64,000 nucleotides of DNA from contig CM032228.1 in NCBI GenBank assembly GCA_019009955.1, positions 99,941,001 through 100,005,000 on the forward strand, in the 5' to 3' direction. The first letter of the stretch is position 1. The number at the start of each line of letters is the position of its first letter. Below the pieces are notes generated by a model. It ran no database searches. It was not told the origin of the DNA and saw nothing but the letters and a program-made list of their open reading frames with translations. This document shows positions 10,140-23,365 of the stretch, one piece after another. Source of the DNA: Riptortus pedestris (taxonomy: Eukaryota > Arthropoda > Insecta > Hemiptera > Alydidae). A program made the position numbers and the translations under genes.

Positions 10140-12830
10140 CTATAAGGATCAATAAGAAGGCAAAGTCCTCTACTGGTTTTTAATATTATGCAGAGTGCAC
10201 TTTCGGAGTCAACGCTCCATCCTCAGTGCCTGCATAAATAACTATTCATGCCACGTGTGCTACACTCTCATGATGAAACCCCGCCTTACAAATCTCACTA
10301 TCTCGTCGTGCCGGTATATCCTTAGCCTGCGAGTATATGGGCAGATGCTCATGATGTGGGCCATCGTCTACAGGGAGTCACAGCCAGCTCGGCAAGTGGC
10401 ATTCCTCCTCAGTTCCGCCTGACCCCGGGAAGTCCTCATCCTTGTAGGGATTGGCCCTCGCACAATCCTCGGGAAAGCAACGAATTTCTTTCCCGACAAT
10501 TCCGCCACTCTTGAACCCATCCATGTAGTACAGGCAGTCACCTTTCTACATTTACTCAAATCCTTACAGTCAACTCTTGCATACAGCTCATTCATACATG
10601 TCATATTCACATCCAGGACATTTTCAGGTGGCACCAACCCCCACTAAGCCCTTGTCTCACCTCCCGCGTCGCTCCCCTCTCTTCCAATATGTGACCAGCG
10701 AACCCTAACCGTTTGGCCCTAAGAAAGGGTACATTTGAGGCGAAAGAAGGAATTCCAGTCCCACCATTCCTCCGACCAGCATGAATAAACGCATCACAGG
10801 ATTCCGGAGCGGAGATGAAACCATTTGCTTACAAAAGCCCTTATACCCCATCCATTTGACAGAGCTCAACCGGGTTGGGGTTTCCAAGCACCAAACCATG
10901 GAACCGCCGGGGTAAAACCTAAGTCCTCAAAGCTTCCATTTTCTGCTTCAGTGGTGCTCTAACGATCTTAGACATTACTTACATCCAATTAGGCACAAAA
11001 GGCTCTCCACCACGATGAGAAAATGGGACGCCAAGGTACACCCAGACATCTTCAACTCCGAGAGCCCGAACAGGCTGTTCGGAAACCCTAAGACCCCATG
11101 CCGGGCAAACCTTGACCACCCATCGTCGGCCTGAGGACGTAAGCTCCAACCCGACACACTTCCCTGGATTTAGCTCCAAACCACATTCCCGAAGCGCACA
11201 TTCCAGATACGTTGAGACTTTCTTCCGAGAATGCTAGAAGACTGAGATCATCCGCATAGGCAATGAACGACAGCCTGACAGTACCCAAAAGAAAGCCGAC
11301 TCGCGTCCGTGATGCCTCAATCACATGGTCAATGACCATGTTGATAAAAATCGGTGGGAGCGGGTCACCTCCTGCCAGACCCCACGGCCAGGCAAAATGT
11401 CCCTCAAACACCGACCTCCAGCATAGATCACCGAGACGGTCTCAGCATAGATACCATCAAAATATTTAACAAATCCTACAGGTAGCCCACGGGCTCTAGC
11501 AACAGTCAGGATCTCATGACGACTGATCGAATCAAAAGCCTTTTTGACATCCAGGACTGCTAAGCAAATGTTCCGTTTCTTCCTCCAAGCATTCCGGAGC
11601 ACAGAGTCCAAGAGAAAAACATTGCAGGCAACCACATTAATGCCACTCAGAAACCTCTTCTGTTCCAGAACATGCTGGACGATTGATGCCAGCCTGAATG
11701 CCAAAATGTTGTGCAAATGACGGACAATAACAGAGACCAATGCGATCGGCTGGTAGTCACCAGGGCTAACTGGACTGTCTGATTTGGGGATCACCGTGAC
11801 CCGCGCACGAAGCTGCCCACACGGAACCTTACCAATAGCCATGATACAGTTAAGGACAGCCTCAGGAACTGGCCGCCATTTCTCTGATGAAACACCATCC
11901 AGTCCAGTCGCGGAATCCCTTTCGGGGATTTCTCCGTCGGGGGCAATACTCCCGCACCATAGGGCTCGCCGAATCCTGAAATCCTCTCCGAGGCAGTTCA
12001 TCTTTGCCAGCGAGGTGAAGCCCAATCCACTGCCCCAGCGATCCAGCAACATCTTCCGCAGCAATGCATTGCCTGAAAACATGAGCCAGGACAGCCGGGC
12101 CAATATACCGGTCCCACGCCCACTAATCGCTCAGCGATACCCTCGAGTACAGGAATAAAAGCCTCCCGATCAAGGTTCACCACCTCCGAAGGTAGCCGTT
12201 CACGAATCTCACGCTCTATTTCCTCAGGATGGCTATGTCCTTGATATATTTCAAAATACTCCAATTTTGCTCGAGCTCTTTCTTTAGCACGGCAGGTTCG
12301 ACCAGGCATTAATTCAGCTAATCGTTCGTTCAATGTACCTGCATAACCTTCCTGTCTCAGTCTACGCTCATGCAATGCTAAAACAAGAAGTTGTTCTGTT
12401 CCCCATCTTGCCCGCACACTACCAAGGACAATAGCATAATTGAACTCTCTGGGGTGGGTACATTTCGTATGACGTCCTCTTCCTCTCTTGGTTGTGTCCG
12501 CTCACACTTATATGATTGCCTATCGCTTTCCATAGTCTGTCCGGTCGACCATCAACTGATAGGCCCTCAGATAAGCTGGGCACGTCGGGCTTCTAACATC
12601 GTGGTGCAGTGTCTTTCCAAAGCGCTTACAGGGAGAACACACTTTCTGCTTGCTCCCCGAAGGACATGCACCACGTGTATTCACCTCAGTGATCACACGC
12701 CTCATTGTGGTGACATCGACCTCGTACGCATGTACGGCCATCCGTACAGGTGACATTTGTATCCCTCCTAAATGGTCGTATATTCCTGACTTTGTCTGGC
12801 CCGCCATCCTTCTATCACCCTGAACCAACT

Positions 12831-15512
12831 CCTGTATTTGCTAGTATAGGCTGCCTAGACAGGAAACCACTTCAACCACCTCGAATTCTGCATCTCCCCC
12901 GAACCCTGTAAATGCTTCATCCCCAAGCAATTGACTAATTTGTTAAAACGTTCCGCTGCCAGACTTTCGGTACGAGACATTTCTTCCGCTGAGAGAATGT
13001 TATTAAAATTATTAGATACCAATAAAAATCGTGAACATAGAACGTGGTAACAAGAACGCTGAGAAAAAAAAATAATAAACTGAATAAATGACAGAACTGA
13101 GATCCCGGTTGTACGACTCGCAGACAGTAAACTATTAGTATAAAAAAAAATAATAATAATATTACAAATAAATACGTGGAATTACTCTCACGAACTCATT
13201 CATAAGAATATTTACAGTAAAACGAACACTTCACAATAAGCCTCTAAAGCATAAACAAGCTAAGGCGCTGGGGATTAGGAGCTAGAGATAAGGCTAGCCC
13301 GGCCAGGATTAGGCGTCCCCACCAGTCTGCCAAATACGGAATAGGATATATCCACCTACCTTCTTCGATTCCGCACCTTCCTGTCTTCCAATCTGCACCA
13401 ACCTACAGGACACTGCAAGTCAGCCTCGTCACCTCCGCCACTCCAAATTTCGCAAAAATCCACCGAGCCGTTCTGGCCTTGTAGGAAATGTAGTTTCAGC
13501 TTCCTTCCGGTTAGTCCTCTGAAGTGAAACACTGTAGTCTACACATACCCGTTCAAAACTACCTTACTGCAAAAACTCAACTATATATATAGTATATAAC
13601 AGCAGTTATTGTTAAATTAATGCAGAGCGGCCTAAAGACGTCCACTCTGTAGGCCAGCCAGGCAAGAACTGAAATTATTAAATTAAAAATACGTCCTCCT
13701 TCTCATGTCACAAAGCGGGAAACATCTGATTTCCAATTGAATTAACTACTAATTTAATATTACAGAAAAATTATATATACAAAGACATTGGGTAATTCTC
13801 AAACGTTTGAAATGCCACTGGCAGTTTAATAATCGCGAATGTTATATTTTTGACTGATTTTGCTATGTAGCCAGCAACTCACCATCGGCGAGGTGCCACC
13901 TTTAGTACATAAAGAAAGATACTTTTCTTCCAAACAAAAAACAACAAAGGAATGACAATAATTTTTCCCCTATATTTATGGTGGTACATTATGCTATAAG
14001 AGCAGGAAGAAAAGACGGTATAGCGATTCAGTTGTCCATATTTAGCCCTTTAGGAATCTAAAAATTCGATAACATTCTTTCTATTGATTCCTTATACCCA
14101 ATATTGAAATATACTTCAAATATTTATGTCTGGAGTCACTAGTAAAACCACGTTCCTCTTAGCAGGCTTTATTTCATAGCTACCCTTCATTTTTCGCGGC
14201 CTTCATGGTTTATTCCTTTCTATAGATAATAACAATTAAATAATGAAATCTCAAAGATAATTTTGTTTTGTAATTGCATGAATATTTCTATGTATAATTA
14301 AAAACATTTACCTACATCAGTAAAAGAAAAAATATAATTTATTAAATTTACGTTACAGTTACTAATCGCCCTTCAAAGCATACCTTCCGTACTGGCGGCC
14401 GTTAACACTCTGATTCCCGAAACAGGAAAAGTCAGTTCAGATAACTTTACATAAAATATATTCGTATCAAAACTATTTATGCTTCCTTAAAGTGAATATG
14501 TCCATCATTATTAAAAAATCTGACGTTGACACCTTATACTCCTATTAAGTCAAATAATAAAAATCTTTCATTGCACATTAAAATTATTGTCATTTGAAAG
14601 TGATATCCAATAATTCCGTTCCAATGCTTTGGATCGAAAAATTTCACGGAGGGACAAAACAGATAGTTCCTATGAAATCTGATACCTGAAAATGTTTGCG
14701 ATTACAATGTTCCCTTTACTTCATCTAAGAAAGTAGAAATACGGAAATGTCTATAATATTGCTAATATACTAATATGTATGGTTTGACATCCACATTAAA
14801 TAATTTGCATTCATATGAATCAATACTATTTCTAGTAAAAAAAATGTTTTTCGTGAAGTTCATTAATTTATGAGAATTAATGGCTACCTTGCCCATAGAA
14901 AATAATAAGAAAGGTTCAAAGATATGAATAGTCTTCCTAAGGAACGCCACCCTTTGGAAGTGGATCATTAAACTAAGGAGGATAGGGAATTTGATTGCTG
15001 TCAAGTAGATAAAGAACATTTGGAGAGAGCTTTCAGAAAAGCACTTTCTCAGAGAGTCCTTCTTAAAGGAGATTGGCCAAAGACGATGCCGGACTAAAAG
15101 GAAGTTTAAAAGTGGATAAAGGTTTTGGGTTTGAAGCTTAAGCCTTTGGTCTGGTCTTTTTAAGAGCTGTCAGGGAGCCATATTGAATTGTCTTTGTGCC
15201 GGCTGCAGACAGCTAGTCAACAAATTGTGCCCTGGAGGTAGATAACCAGAACCTCTCCTTTATCTTTCACACTTCGCTTCAACCTTTAGCTGCAGCTTCA
15301 TCATTCCCTAGCTAGAGGATTTGCTCTATTCTTTATTTGAACCATCATACAGAAACTATAAATATTGAAAAATCAGCAAAAAGCAAACAGGAATAAAACA
15401 GCGAATAGACATAGATGGCGTCAAATCATATTCATTATTTATTTATAGCAGAAATCTTGGTTTGCCACAACTGACAACATATCATCGTGAATGGTCTTAA
15501 TCAAAAAGGCTA
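12831..15512. other. no gene seen; possible 5' region of the R2-like element in first part
   Basis: 12831-13560 is less AT-rich than the DNA beyond it and lies just upstream (minus strand) of the R2-like coding region, so it could be that element's 5' untranslated part. 13560-15512 has no recognisable gene or repeat. Frames such as 14762-15019 (85 codons, minus) have no motif that I can place. Confidence 0.4.
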
Positions 15513-15910
15513 TTAGAAGAGAAGAAAGAGTTTTAACTAGGTTAAGAATTGGACACTCACGACTGACTCACACTTACTTTCTGGAGAAGACGAACCCTAC
15601 TGCCAACACTGTAACTGCAGACTGTCTATAAAACATATACTAACTGACTGCTATCTTAGGACTCACATAGACCTAACATACACTTTGACTGAATTACTAC
15701 ATGACTATAGCCAGTATATAGACCGCGCATTACACTACTTGAAACTCAACAGCATTTTTAAAAAAAATAATAATGTGGGACAATACTGAAAATATTTGAA
15801 GAAGTGGGCATACTTACGTAAATATAATAAAGTGATTATATGAATTTATCTGATTCGTCGCTAAATCGCCCCAGTAGCGAAATGCGATTATTTTAAAAAT
15901 AAATAAATAA
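15513..15910 (+). pseudogene. non-LTR retrotransposon 3' end (LINE, zinc-knuckle C-terminus)
   Basis: A frame near 15513-15590 reads RLRIGHSRLTHTYFL, the common end region of LINE polyproteins. After a one-base frameshift, 15592-15789 reads EPYCQHCNCRLSIKHILTDC and runs to a stop. The C..C..H..C zinc knuckle is followed by TELLHDYSQYIDRALHYLK. This C-terminus matches the LINE remnants at 37.3/40.4 kb and 47.85 kb (ELL.D.S.FID....L). The 3' UTR ends in an (AAAT)n tail near 15897-15910, as in the related copies. It is 5'-truncated, the usual result of target-primed reverse transcription. Confidence 0.8.
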
Positions 15911-18700
15911 TTACTTATTTCTCGCTTGGATGAGCCAAGCATAAACAAGACTAACAAACGTAGAAATGAGAAATAACCCCACTTCAAAAAGAAGCCATGC
16001 ATTTTTCCCTTACCAGTGAAAAGATTATTTATTCCTTGCCTTTATTCAGTTTCTTCAGAGTTTAGTCTTTCTTCCTGAAGATTCTTAAACGCTGCCATTG
16101 TTTTGGTCGTAATCAGCACATCATCAGTAATTAGATAGAAAGAGAATAATTCATTGCCTTAAATACAAAACATTGCCTAGGGGTCAGGCCTTTCGTTGTT
16201 ACTTTTTTAGTACTTCTGGCTACATATCACTTCACTTTATTATATAAATTAAAATAAACTTATAAACCACAATAAACACAATGATTATGCGAGTACACAA
16301 GAGTCATTAACCGAATGACACAAAGAACAAAAATCAAATTAAATGCTAATTATAAATTACTTTTAGAAGAAAGAAAAATAACTTCTTTAACTTGAAAATT
16401 CTGTTGATGCTTAAAATACATTCAAAAGCAATTTCATTCTTGTTATGAAATGTATATGCTCGTAGGTCTGTGAGTTTGAATTGAAGAAAAATTTAACTTT
16501 ATATGATTATAGTAGTAAAAATACATCTTTTGGCAAAAGTCACATATTTCATTTGATTTTATGACCTGAGAAATCAGTTGTAATCGAAATCATATAATGC
16601 AATAGGTTAATTGGTATTAAACAACAAATAGAAAAAATTGAAATATCAATTTTTACTCCCATTATATTTACATAAATGAATCTTACAAACATATTAACAA
16701 AGAAACCACTTAGTCCCATTATTGCTGAACTGGTATGTTTTGTTGCTTCTTGATTGTTATGAATGAGTGATTTTTGTCATCAGTATTTTTTTAAGGTTTT
16801 GTGAAAAGAGTATATTATTATAGTGAATGAGTACAAGTGTCGGATAGCTTGCAAGGATCTGGAAAGTATTTTCTTCTGGCCCATCAGGATGGCAAAGAGG
16901 TCTTTTGAAATATTTCGATTAAGAATGAAACAATAAAATTATCTTTTCATTCGGAATGGGGATTATGAATAATTAAATTATTGTATCAGATGAAAGCAGG
17001 AGATGTGAAAAGGAAGTTTGATAATTGAAGCATTGCAGGATACACAGAGAATAGCTAAGTAACAAGGTAGATTAACTCAAATCCCTTTACTGTCTCAATG
17101 AAAGGATACCAAGCTCATTGTTTCCATTCAAAATCGATAAGCTACGTTGTAACAATAAGAAATTTTCAGCCTCTGAAAATTGTACTCCCGTATCTGTTCT
17201 ACCTTTTGTATAAATGCTAACAATGGCAGCCGGGAGGGAGATCAACTGGATTTACCAAATTCAATATGTGTTCAGAATCAAAGGGCTTTCATAATCCCAA
17301 TGACTGAAAGATTAAGTGTAGACCGAAGGAAGAGTGTGCAGTTTAAGCTTATTTCCGAGTATGGCTTCCAGAAGATATTTCCTTTTAGGCTCAAAACTTA
17401 ACTCGTTAAAAGAGAATATTATATTCTGTCTAATAAGAACTCTGGCTCATTTCGCGTTATTAAACAATAGCTTAACCGTCTCCCCACCTTTAGTAATTAC
17501 TTTTCTTAGCCTTTGTAATTGGAGAAGTTTGGGTAATTAAACATTTTTTCAAGGTAGAGTGGCCACTCTGGCTTTAATGAATCTAAATCATATATTAATA
17601 GGGTAGCCATTAGTACCCACAGGGAAGAACGGAAATAAAAATGGGTGAAACCGTTTTTCTTTTTAAGCCTCCATTTCTTTGTTTACATTATGAAAATGGA
17701 ATTTTTTTTTTAGAAGAACAAATAATAATTTGGGTACTTCCAGGAATTTGTTGAATATTTACATGATCATTTTTCTTTTTAACCATTCCAAATAGGAACA
17801 TTACATTATTTAATAAAAATAGTTATAATTTTTATGAAAATGCTGAATGAAAAATTTGTGGGAAGTAACTTGAGAGAGATTGATTTTCTTCAAAAATTTG
17901 CATTTCATTTATTCAACATTTCACTTTCATAATTGTCATCGAAACATAACAATTTTAAACTCAATATTTACTATAATTATGACTCCAACTGCAATAAATA
18001 AAACCCTACAATTCCTCTATTACAGTACACACCAAAATGAAAATTTAATTTTAATTTATGTATGAAACGGTTGTTATTGGAAAACATGAGCTTCACCAAT
18101 AAAAATGAGTTACTTTAGGTAGGTAATTTTAGTACGTTATATATTAAAAATGGCTACTCAGTGGTAAGGAAATAACAGTTGAAACCGAAATTTGGAGGTA
18201 AAGTTTGAACAGTTTAAGACGATTTTGGAAATAAAACTGTATGCTAAATGTATGAAAGTGTTTCATCTTAGCATTTAGTGAAAGTTTTATAGTACTTTTA
18301 TTAAGTCGTCAAGAATTTCGATCCTTAGATTATGAATTTGAAACCACACACTAAAAGAAGAAACTTACTGCAAGTATTGCTGTTAAGGAATTAATTTTAT
18401 ACCAAAAAAGAGACCGAATTTCCAATTGTTTTGATAAATTCAGTATCCTAGTATTTCCACAGCAGTGTTTGTTGGAAGTGAAGAATATTTTTACTTGGAG
18501 AGAGAAAAAGACGTCCAATACTTCACAATTTTTTTTTCCCTAGTATTTCTTAGGATTAACAAAATGATTGCTTTCCTGATACCTATAAGATTTACTTTAA
18601 TTTTATATGCCAGTATTTTTTTATATTTCTATGATTATATATGAATTTATTTATATTAAGTACAACATTAATCAATGATATATTGACCATTTTATTATCA
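15911..18700. other. AT-rich DNA, no gene seen
   Basis: No recognisable coding region or repeat family. Short frames (15814-16002, 17180-17401, 17334-17540, 17880-18065) carry no motifs I know. Some could hold degraded repeats too old to recognise by eye. Confidence 0.5.
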
Positions 18701-19693
18701 TTACCATTTTATTATTATTACCTTTTGCCATTTTTCGGTGAGTCGAAAAATTCCACGTTCGAAGAAGCCTTGGTTTTTAAAAGCAAAGAACTGGTCCAAC
18801 TCATTTTTAACCGCCTCATCAGAATCGAAAGTTTTACCATTGAAATGGTTTTAAACGGAGCGAAACAAATGGTAATCTGATTGTGCTAAGTCGGGGCTAT
18901 AGTTCTCAATTGAGCTCTGTTAATTTTTGACGAGTTGTCAAAGAGGTGTGTGGTTTGGCGTTATCATGATGGAACATCACGCCTTTGCGATTGGCCAGTT
19001 CAGGGCGTTTTTTTTTATTTCTTCATTCAGTTTCGATAGTTGACGATAGTAGACATTCGAATCAATAGTTTGGTTTCTTGGAAGCAACTCAAAGTACACT
19101 ATACCCTTGTAATCCCACCACACAGAAAGCATAATCTTTTTTTGGTGAATATCGGCTTTGGATCTCAATTGTGAGGGCTCATTTTGCTTGGTCCATAATC
19201 TTCTTCGGACTACGTTATCGTAAACAATCCATTTTTCATCACCCATTATGATTCTTTTTAAAAATGGGTCCTTTTTGTTACGATTCAGCAAAGAGCCGCA
19301 TATGTTAATGGGTTTGGTGAGGTGGATATCCTTTAATTCGTGAGGAACCCAAACATCCAGTTTGCTTACGTAACCATGCTGTTCAAAGTGCAAGTGAACG
19401 GTTGAATTCGATATGTCGAGTTTCTCTGCTATCTCTCGAGTTGTCATACGCCGGTTGGCTTCGATTAACGCCTTTATTTTGTCGTCATCAGTAGTGGTTG
19501 GACGACTAGTATGTGGTGCATCTTGCACATTACAATTTCCAGAGCGAATGCTAGCAAACCAACGCTGACACTGGCGATCAGTAAGACAGTCCTCACCATA
19601 AACTTCACATAATTTTTTCCGAGCCTGTCGCGTATTTTTGCCCTTTCGGAAGTAAAACAATAAAATATGCTCTCTTTGATTGTCCATTTTCAA
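18701..19693 (-). pseudogene. mariner transposase pseudogene, mellifera-type
   Basis: The main frame runs from 19693 down to 18977 (238 codons). It has the N-terminal HILLFYFRKGKN block, a paired helix-turn-helix region (TTREIAEKLDISNSTVHLHF, residues 84-103), the WVPHEL linker (115-120), and the first catalytic Asp in MGDEKW (D152). SVWWDYKGIVYFELLP follows. A slip in a T9 run (19008-19016) breaks the frame. In the next frame the second catalytic motif [10 protein letters not shown] is present (Asp codon 18963-18965). Then come a TGA, a loss of about five codons, the third motif YSPDLAQSDYHLF, a TAA, and a tail to about 18701. All three Asp of D,D34D are recognisable. The text is closest to the mellifera subfamily as I know it. 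I could not identify the terminal inverted repeats. It is inactive. Confidence 0.9.
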
Positions 19694-21537
19694 CTGAATT
19701 TTTAACCAACTTGTTGTTTACTAATCAGACTCAGATATTTACTAGACATAGTCCAAAGTCCAATCATTAAAATAGTATATTATAATCAAAGCCATGCAAT
19801 CAATACTACCTGAAATATGCATTTCAAACAATCTTATCAGAAAAAAAGACATTAATTATCGAACCACCTGATAATTGTCCTGAATAAATTCATCTTAGTA
19901 ACTTTTTCAATAATCGCAATATCAATAACATTTATTTAAAAACATTCGAAAGCTGCTTTAAATGAAAACTTTTCTCCCTAGCTGGTCTAGCAGAAAAATA
20001 TAACCTATGCTGCTTTTGTTTTAAAAAGAAAACATCAGTGTTTAAAACGCTTATATTATAAAATAAAATATCACAAATGCTGTCAATAAATTAAAATGGG
20101 AAACAGGTTCATTCGATTCAGTACCCCTAATTCCATACCAGATTCGACAGTTTAGATGCAATGAGCAGATTTTTCAACGGAATAGGTCTTTTCTATCCAC
20201 TGTGCCAATGCTTTGCAAATAGAAATTCCCACAGCTAACAGCCATCAACGTCAACATCCCCGTACCTCCTCATAGATTAAATGGCTATGTTTATAATAAA
20301 AGCCTGGCCGACAAGTGACCCTTTTCGACATCAGCTGCCTTTTTCGAAAATAATATAAAGCAGGCTTCTCTAATGTTGACTGTGAATGAAAAGAAAAGAT
20401 TAAAAAAATTAGCGCCAATTTGCAGAGCAACTCTTTCTCACAGAACACAGTCGGTAATCATCTAGGTTAATGAAGGAAATGATATTTAGTATATTCAATG
20501 ATGGGCTGTAGTTCTGTTTGTATACGTCAAAGTGGTCAGTCAATTTACTTAAACCGGGACTTTTGAAAACTAATCAGTCATTTCGCCAGAATAATGGAGT
20601 TTTTGTCTGAAACTACCAAAAGGTGAATATTATAGACTGGCGGTATATAAAAACGTCTACTCCTAGAGACCAAAAAGGGTTAAAAACAGAAAGATGATAC
20701 TACCCACGATGTAGGGTGAGTTTTTGCTGGTGAGCTTAAAATTGGGGTCGGAGCGAAGGTACCCAGGGAAGCTGAGGCCAGTTGAGTAAATATCTACTAA
20801 CAAGATGAAGGGTAAGGGATATACATAGCTTCTTGTGTAACCTAACAGCTTATATCCCTCAATTAGTTTTTATAATTATTTATAAACCAACAAATAAAAA
20901 AATTGATTTGTTTAATAATTTTTTTCGTTTTCTACAAACATTTAGGTATTTGAAACGTCTACCATACTAACGCCGCATGAACTAGACTTATTTTTGAAAG
21001 ATAATTCTAAATTAAACATTATGGATATCTTATATAAACCGAGTTCAAGTCAAAATGCAGTTCCTACATTGAATAGAACAAAGTTTATTGAACATTTAAT
21101 TTCTTTAATCTTGAATATTGACGTATTTGATTTTTTTAAATTTTCCACTAACAGTAAAGTCCCACTTCTACACATATCATATTAAAAGTAAGTAGTTATA
21201 TCGTAAATCACTTTTTGGAATATTAAATACTAAATATTGTGTTGTCATACCTGTCGGTGGAGACCGTCGTCATTGGCTGATGGTTGAGTACAGCTGGCAA
21301 ACGCTTTCGATGAAAAGGCACCATCTTCAAGCCCGTCAAAAGTTATACTCTCTCTAAGTGTTTCAAGCGTACTTTCCGATATCTGTTTACAAAGATTTTT
21401 ACTACGACAGAAATGGAGAATATATGATGAGATGAAATGACCAATGTGTCATTTCAGCAAGTGGGTAATCTGCTTATTTTATGCAGTACTGATTGATGTT
21501 TTTTTTTTGGTTTTACATTACTTTCAGATAGAAATTT
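19694..21537. other. AT-rich DNA, no gene recognised
   Basis: No recognisable gene. A block near 21285-21345 (GCTGGCAAACGCTTTCG and AAGCCCGTCAAAAG) is similar to part of the 560-bp insertion at 27844-28403 (GCTGGCAACCGCTTTCG and AAGCCCCTCAAAAG), so this stretch holds a diverged copy of that element. The mariner inverted repeats may lie in the first few hundred bases but were not identified. Confidence 0.45.
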
Positions 21538-21860
21538 TTGTCTGTTCGCGCTCTACTGATTACTATTTTTGTTTGATAGTTGTCAAAATCGATTATTTAT
21601 AGTTTCATGTTGAACTAAAGATCAAGTAAGTTAATGGTTAACACGAACCGAGTGGTTGGTGGAGTTTAGAGGGAGGGAAATAAAAAATTCTCCCTTACCT
21701 TGAGTCAGATCGAAAATCTTTATATGGCCAATCTTGTTGCAAGTTTAATTTTCTACTAATGTTGTTCTACAACTCAAATATTAACAGTCATGTGTATTTT
21801 GGTCGGTTTCATCCTTCAGCCCCAAAATACCTAAATCCCAATTATCCTTGTCTGGTTTTC
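21538..21860 (+). mobile_element. family H fragment, strongly diverged, right half
   Basis: This matches the segment of family H just after the microsatellite: GTCTGTTCGCGCTCTA, ATTTTTGTTTGATAG, AAAGATCAAGTAAGTTAATGG, GAGTTTAGAGGGAGGG, then a diverged AATCTTGTTGCAAGTTTAAT. Both ends are missing or unrecognisable. Only order and spacing of the landmarks support the call. Confidence 0.5.
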
Positions 21861-22547
21861 ACTTTGAGTACGTCAGTGGTCCATTGAAATCGTAAGCTTC
21901 GATACGACGAACCTAAATGGTGACTGGACAAATAAAATTGTATGAGGATCAGACACTACATGAAATTTAATGGCCAAATGGCATTGACTACGAAATAAAA
22001 ATATTCTTTCTCAGGTTGCCATTTATATTACTAGAGCCGATAACATTGTAAAAAACACCTCATCCCAACCAACCTCAAGATTATATTCATTTAGCTTTCA
22101 AGAATAACGCGCTGTTGTTATCGGAGTGGCATTGTGAACTGCAAAGTGGGATGTAAATAAAAATTGAATGAGACGGGGTTGCCACAAAGGACAGGCTGAG
22201 GTTGAAGGGAGATTGGGGGTAATGGTGCCTGAGTTAAAAATAGATAGCTGATGATGGATTATGGGCTGATATCTCGACCCATTAGACCGGGCCTCATCAG
22301 TTCATTGTCATTGCAAGCATCAGTCTGACCGCTGCATCATCACTACCTACCTACCTCTTCTATAAGCCACTTTTTATACTCCCTAACCCATTTATGGCTA
22401 CCACATACAGGACCAAATCTCTTCCGCAACAAGTGGTTTGAAAACATTTAAAAATCTGATATTGGACTTGTACTTATACAATTTTTTAAAACATTAGTCA
22501 ATTCTTTATATATCTTCATATATACATACATTACAATACATACATAT
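21861..22547. other. no gene seen; possible conserved non-coding block
   Basis: No coding region. The stretch 22130-22340 is less AT-rich and does not repeat elsewhere in the window. It could be a conserved regulatory block, but nothing in the sequence proves it. Confidence 0.3.
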
Positions 22548-23098
22548 ATTCTTCATTGTTTAGTGGCAGGGTTGCTGCCTCTCAGATATATATACATACA
22601 TATATTCTTCATTGTTTAGTGGCAGGGTTGCCTCTCGGTTATATACACACACATTACAATACATACATATATTCTTCATTGTTTAGTGGCAGGGTTGCCT
22701 CTCGGATATATATATACACACATTACAATACATACATATATTCTTCACTGTTTAGTGGCAGGGTTGCCTCTCAGATATATATACACACATTACAATACAT
22801 ACATATATTCTTCATTGTTTAGTGGGAGGGTTGCCTCTCGGATATATACACGCATTACAATACATACATATATTCTTCATTGTTTAGTGGCAGGGTTGCC
22901 TCTCGGATATATACACGCATTACAATACATACATATATTCTTCACTGTTTAGTGGCAGGGTTGCCTCTCAGATATATATACACGCATTACAAAACATACA
23001 TATATTCTTCATTGTTTAGTGGCAGGGTTGCCTCTCGGATATATACACGCATTACAATACATACATATATTCTTCATTGTTTAGTGGCAGGGTTGCCT
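22548..23098. repeat. 65-69-bp minisatellite, about 8.5 units
   Basis: Nine starts of the unit are seen, near 22548, 22603, 22671, 22739, 22807, 22872, 22937, 23004 and 23067. Each has ATTCTTCA(T/C)TGTTTAGTGG, then AGGGTTGCCTCTC, then a (TA)n/(CA)n stretch of variable length and ATTACAATACATACATAT. Units differ mostly in the TA/CA part, so length change is by microsatellite slippage inside the unit. The frames of 88-94 codons here are artefacts of the repeat. Confidence 0.95.
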
Positions 23099-23365
23099 CA
23101 CGGAGACTTGAGCTCACTGGGCTACAAACCTACACTTCACTGGTCATTCCTTTTCAACAAATAATAACATTTGTTTAAAAAAATCCTTAAGATAATTCTA
23201 TGCTTTGTAAGTGTCAACTAAAACAAAATATTTGTTAAATTTAACTACTTACGGCTTAATTACAGTTATAAAGTGCTCAACCCATGTTACACGCTTTGAA
23301 ACGGACCCCGCTCTGGGGAGGTCGTTGAAACTGAGATTCCCCTTAGCAGACTATGTCAGCTGACT

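Larger units (their letters stand above)
9040..12830 (-). pseudogene. R2-like non-LTR retrotransposon (RLE class), decayed, with internal insertion
   Basis: This is a minus-strand retrotransposon polyprotein, broken by frameshifts and stops. In order: a possible N-terminal Cys-rich part (12828-12520, weak), a linker (12417-11998) and an RT domain (12103-11321) with VIPKSDSPVSPGDYQPIAL and AVLDVKKAFDSISRHE. A frameshift near 11400 leads to the GGDPLPPIFINMVIDH motif and the catalytic YADD box (11411-11088). The KLNP-type LNPGKCVGLEL block lies at 11179-10979. The C-terminus has CRAGC..H..C (10370-10340), RHDEIVRFVRRG (about 10310-10272), and a PD-(D/E)XK endonuclease start RPDLVVEY at 9465-9488, then a stop, then AAIIDVHVMV. 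These are hallmarks of R2-type elements with a restriction-like endonuclease. The endonuclease is split by the insertion at about 9491-10139. No 28S rDNA flank is seen, so this copy lies outside rDNA. It cannot encode a working protein. Confidence 0.85.

Noticed and set aside
22548..23098. CRISPR-like array
   Set aside because: Repeats are directly tandem with no unique spacers, in a eukaryotic context.
22556..23164. Three frames of 88-94 codons
   Set aside because: Translation of the 67-bp minisatellite.
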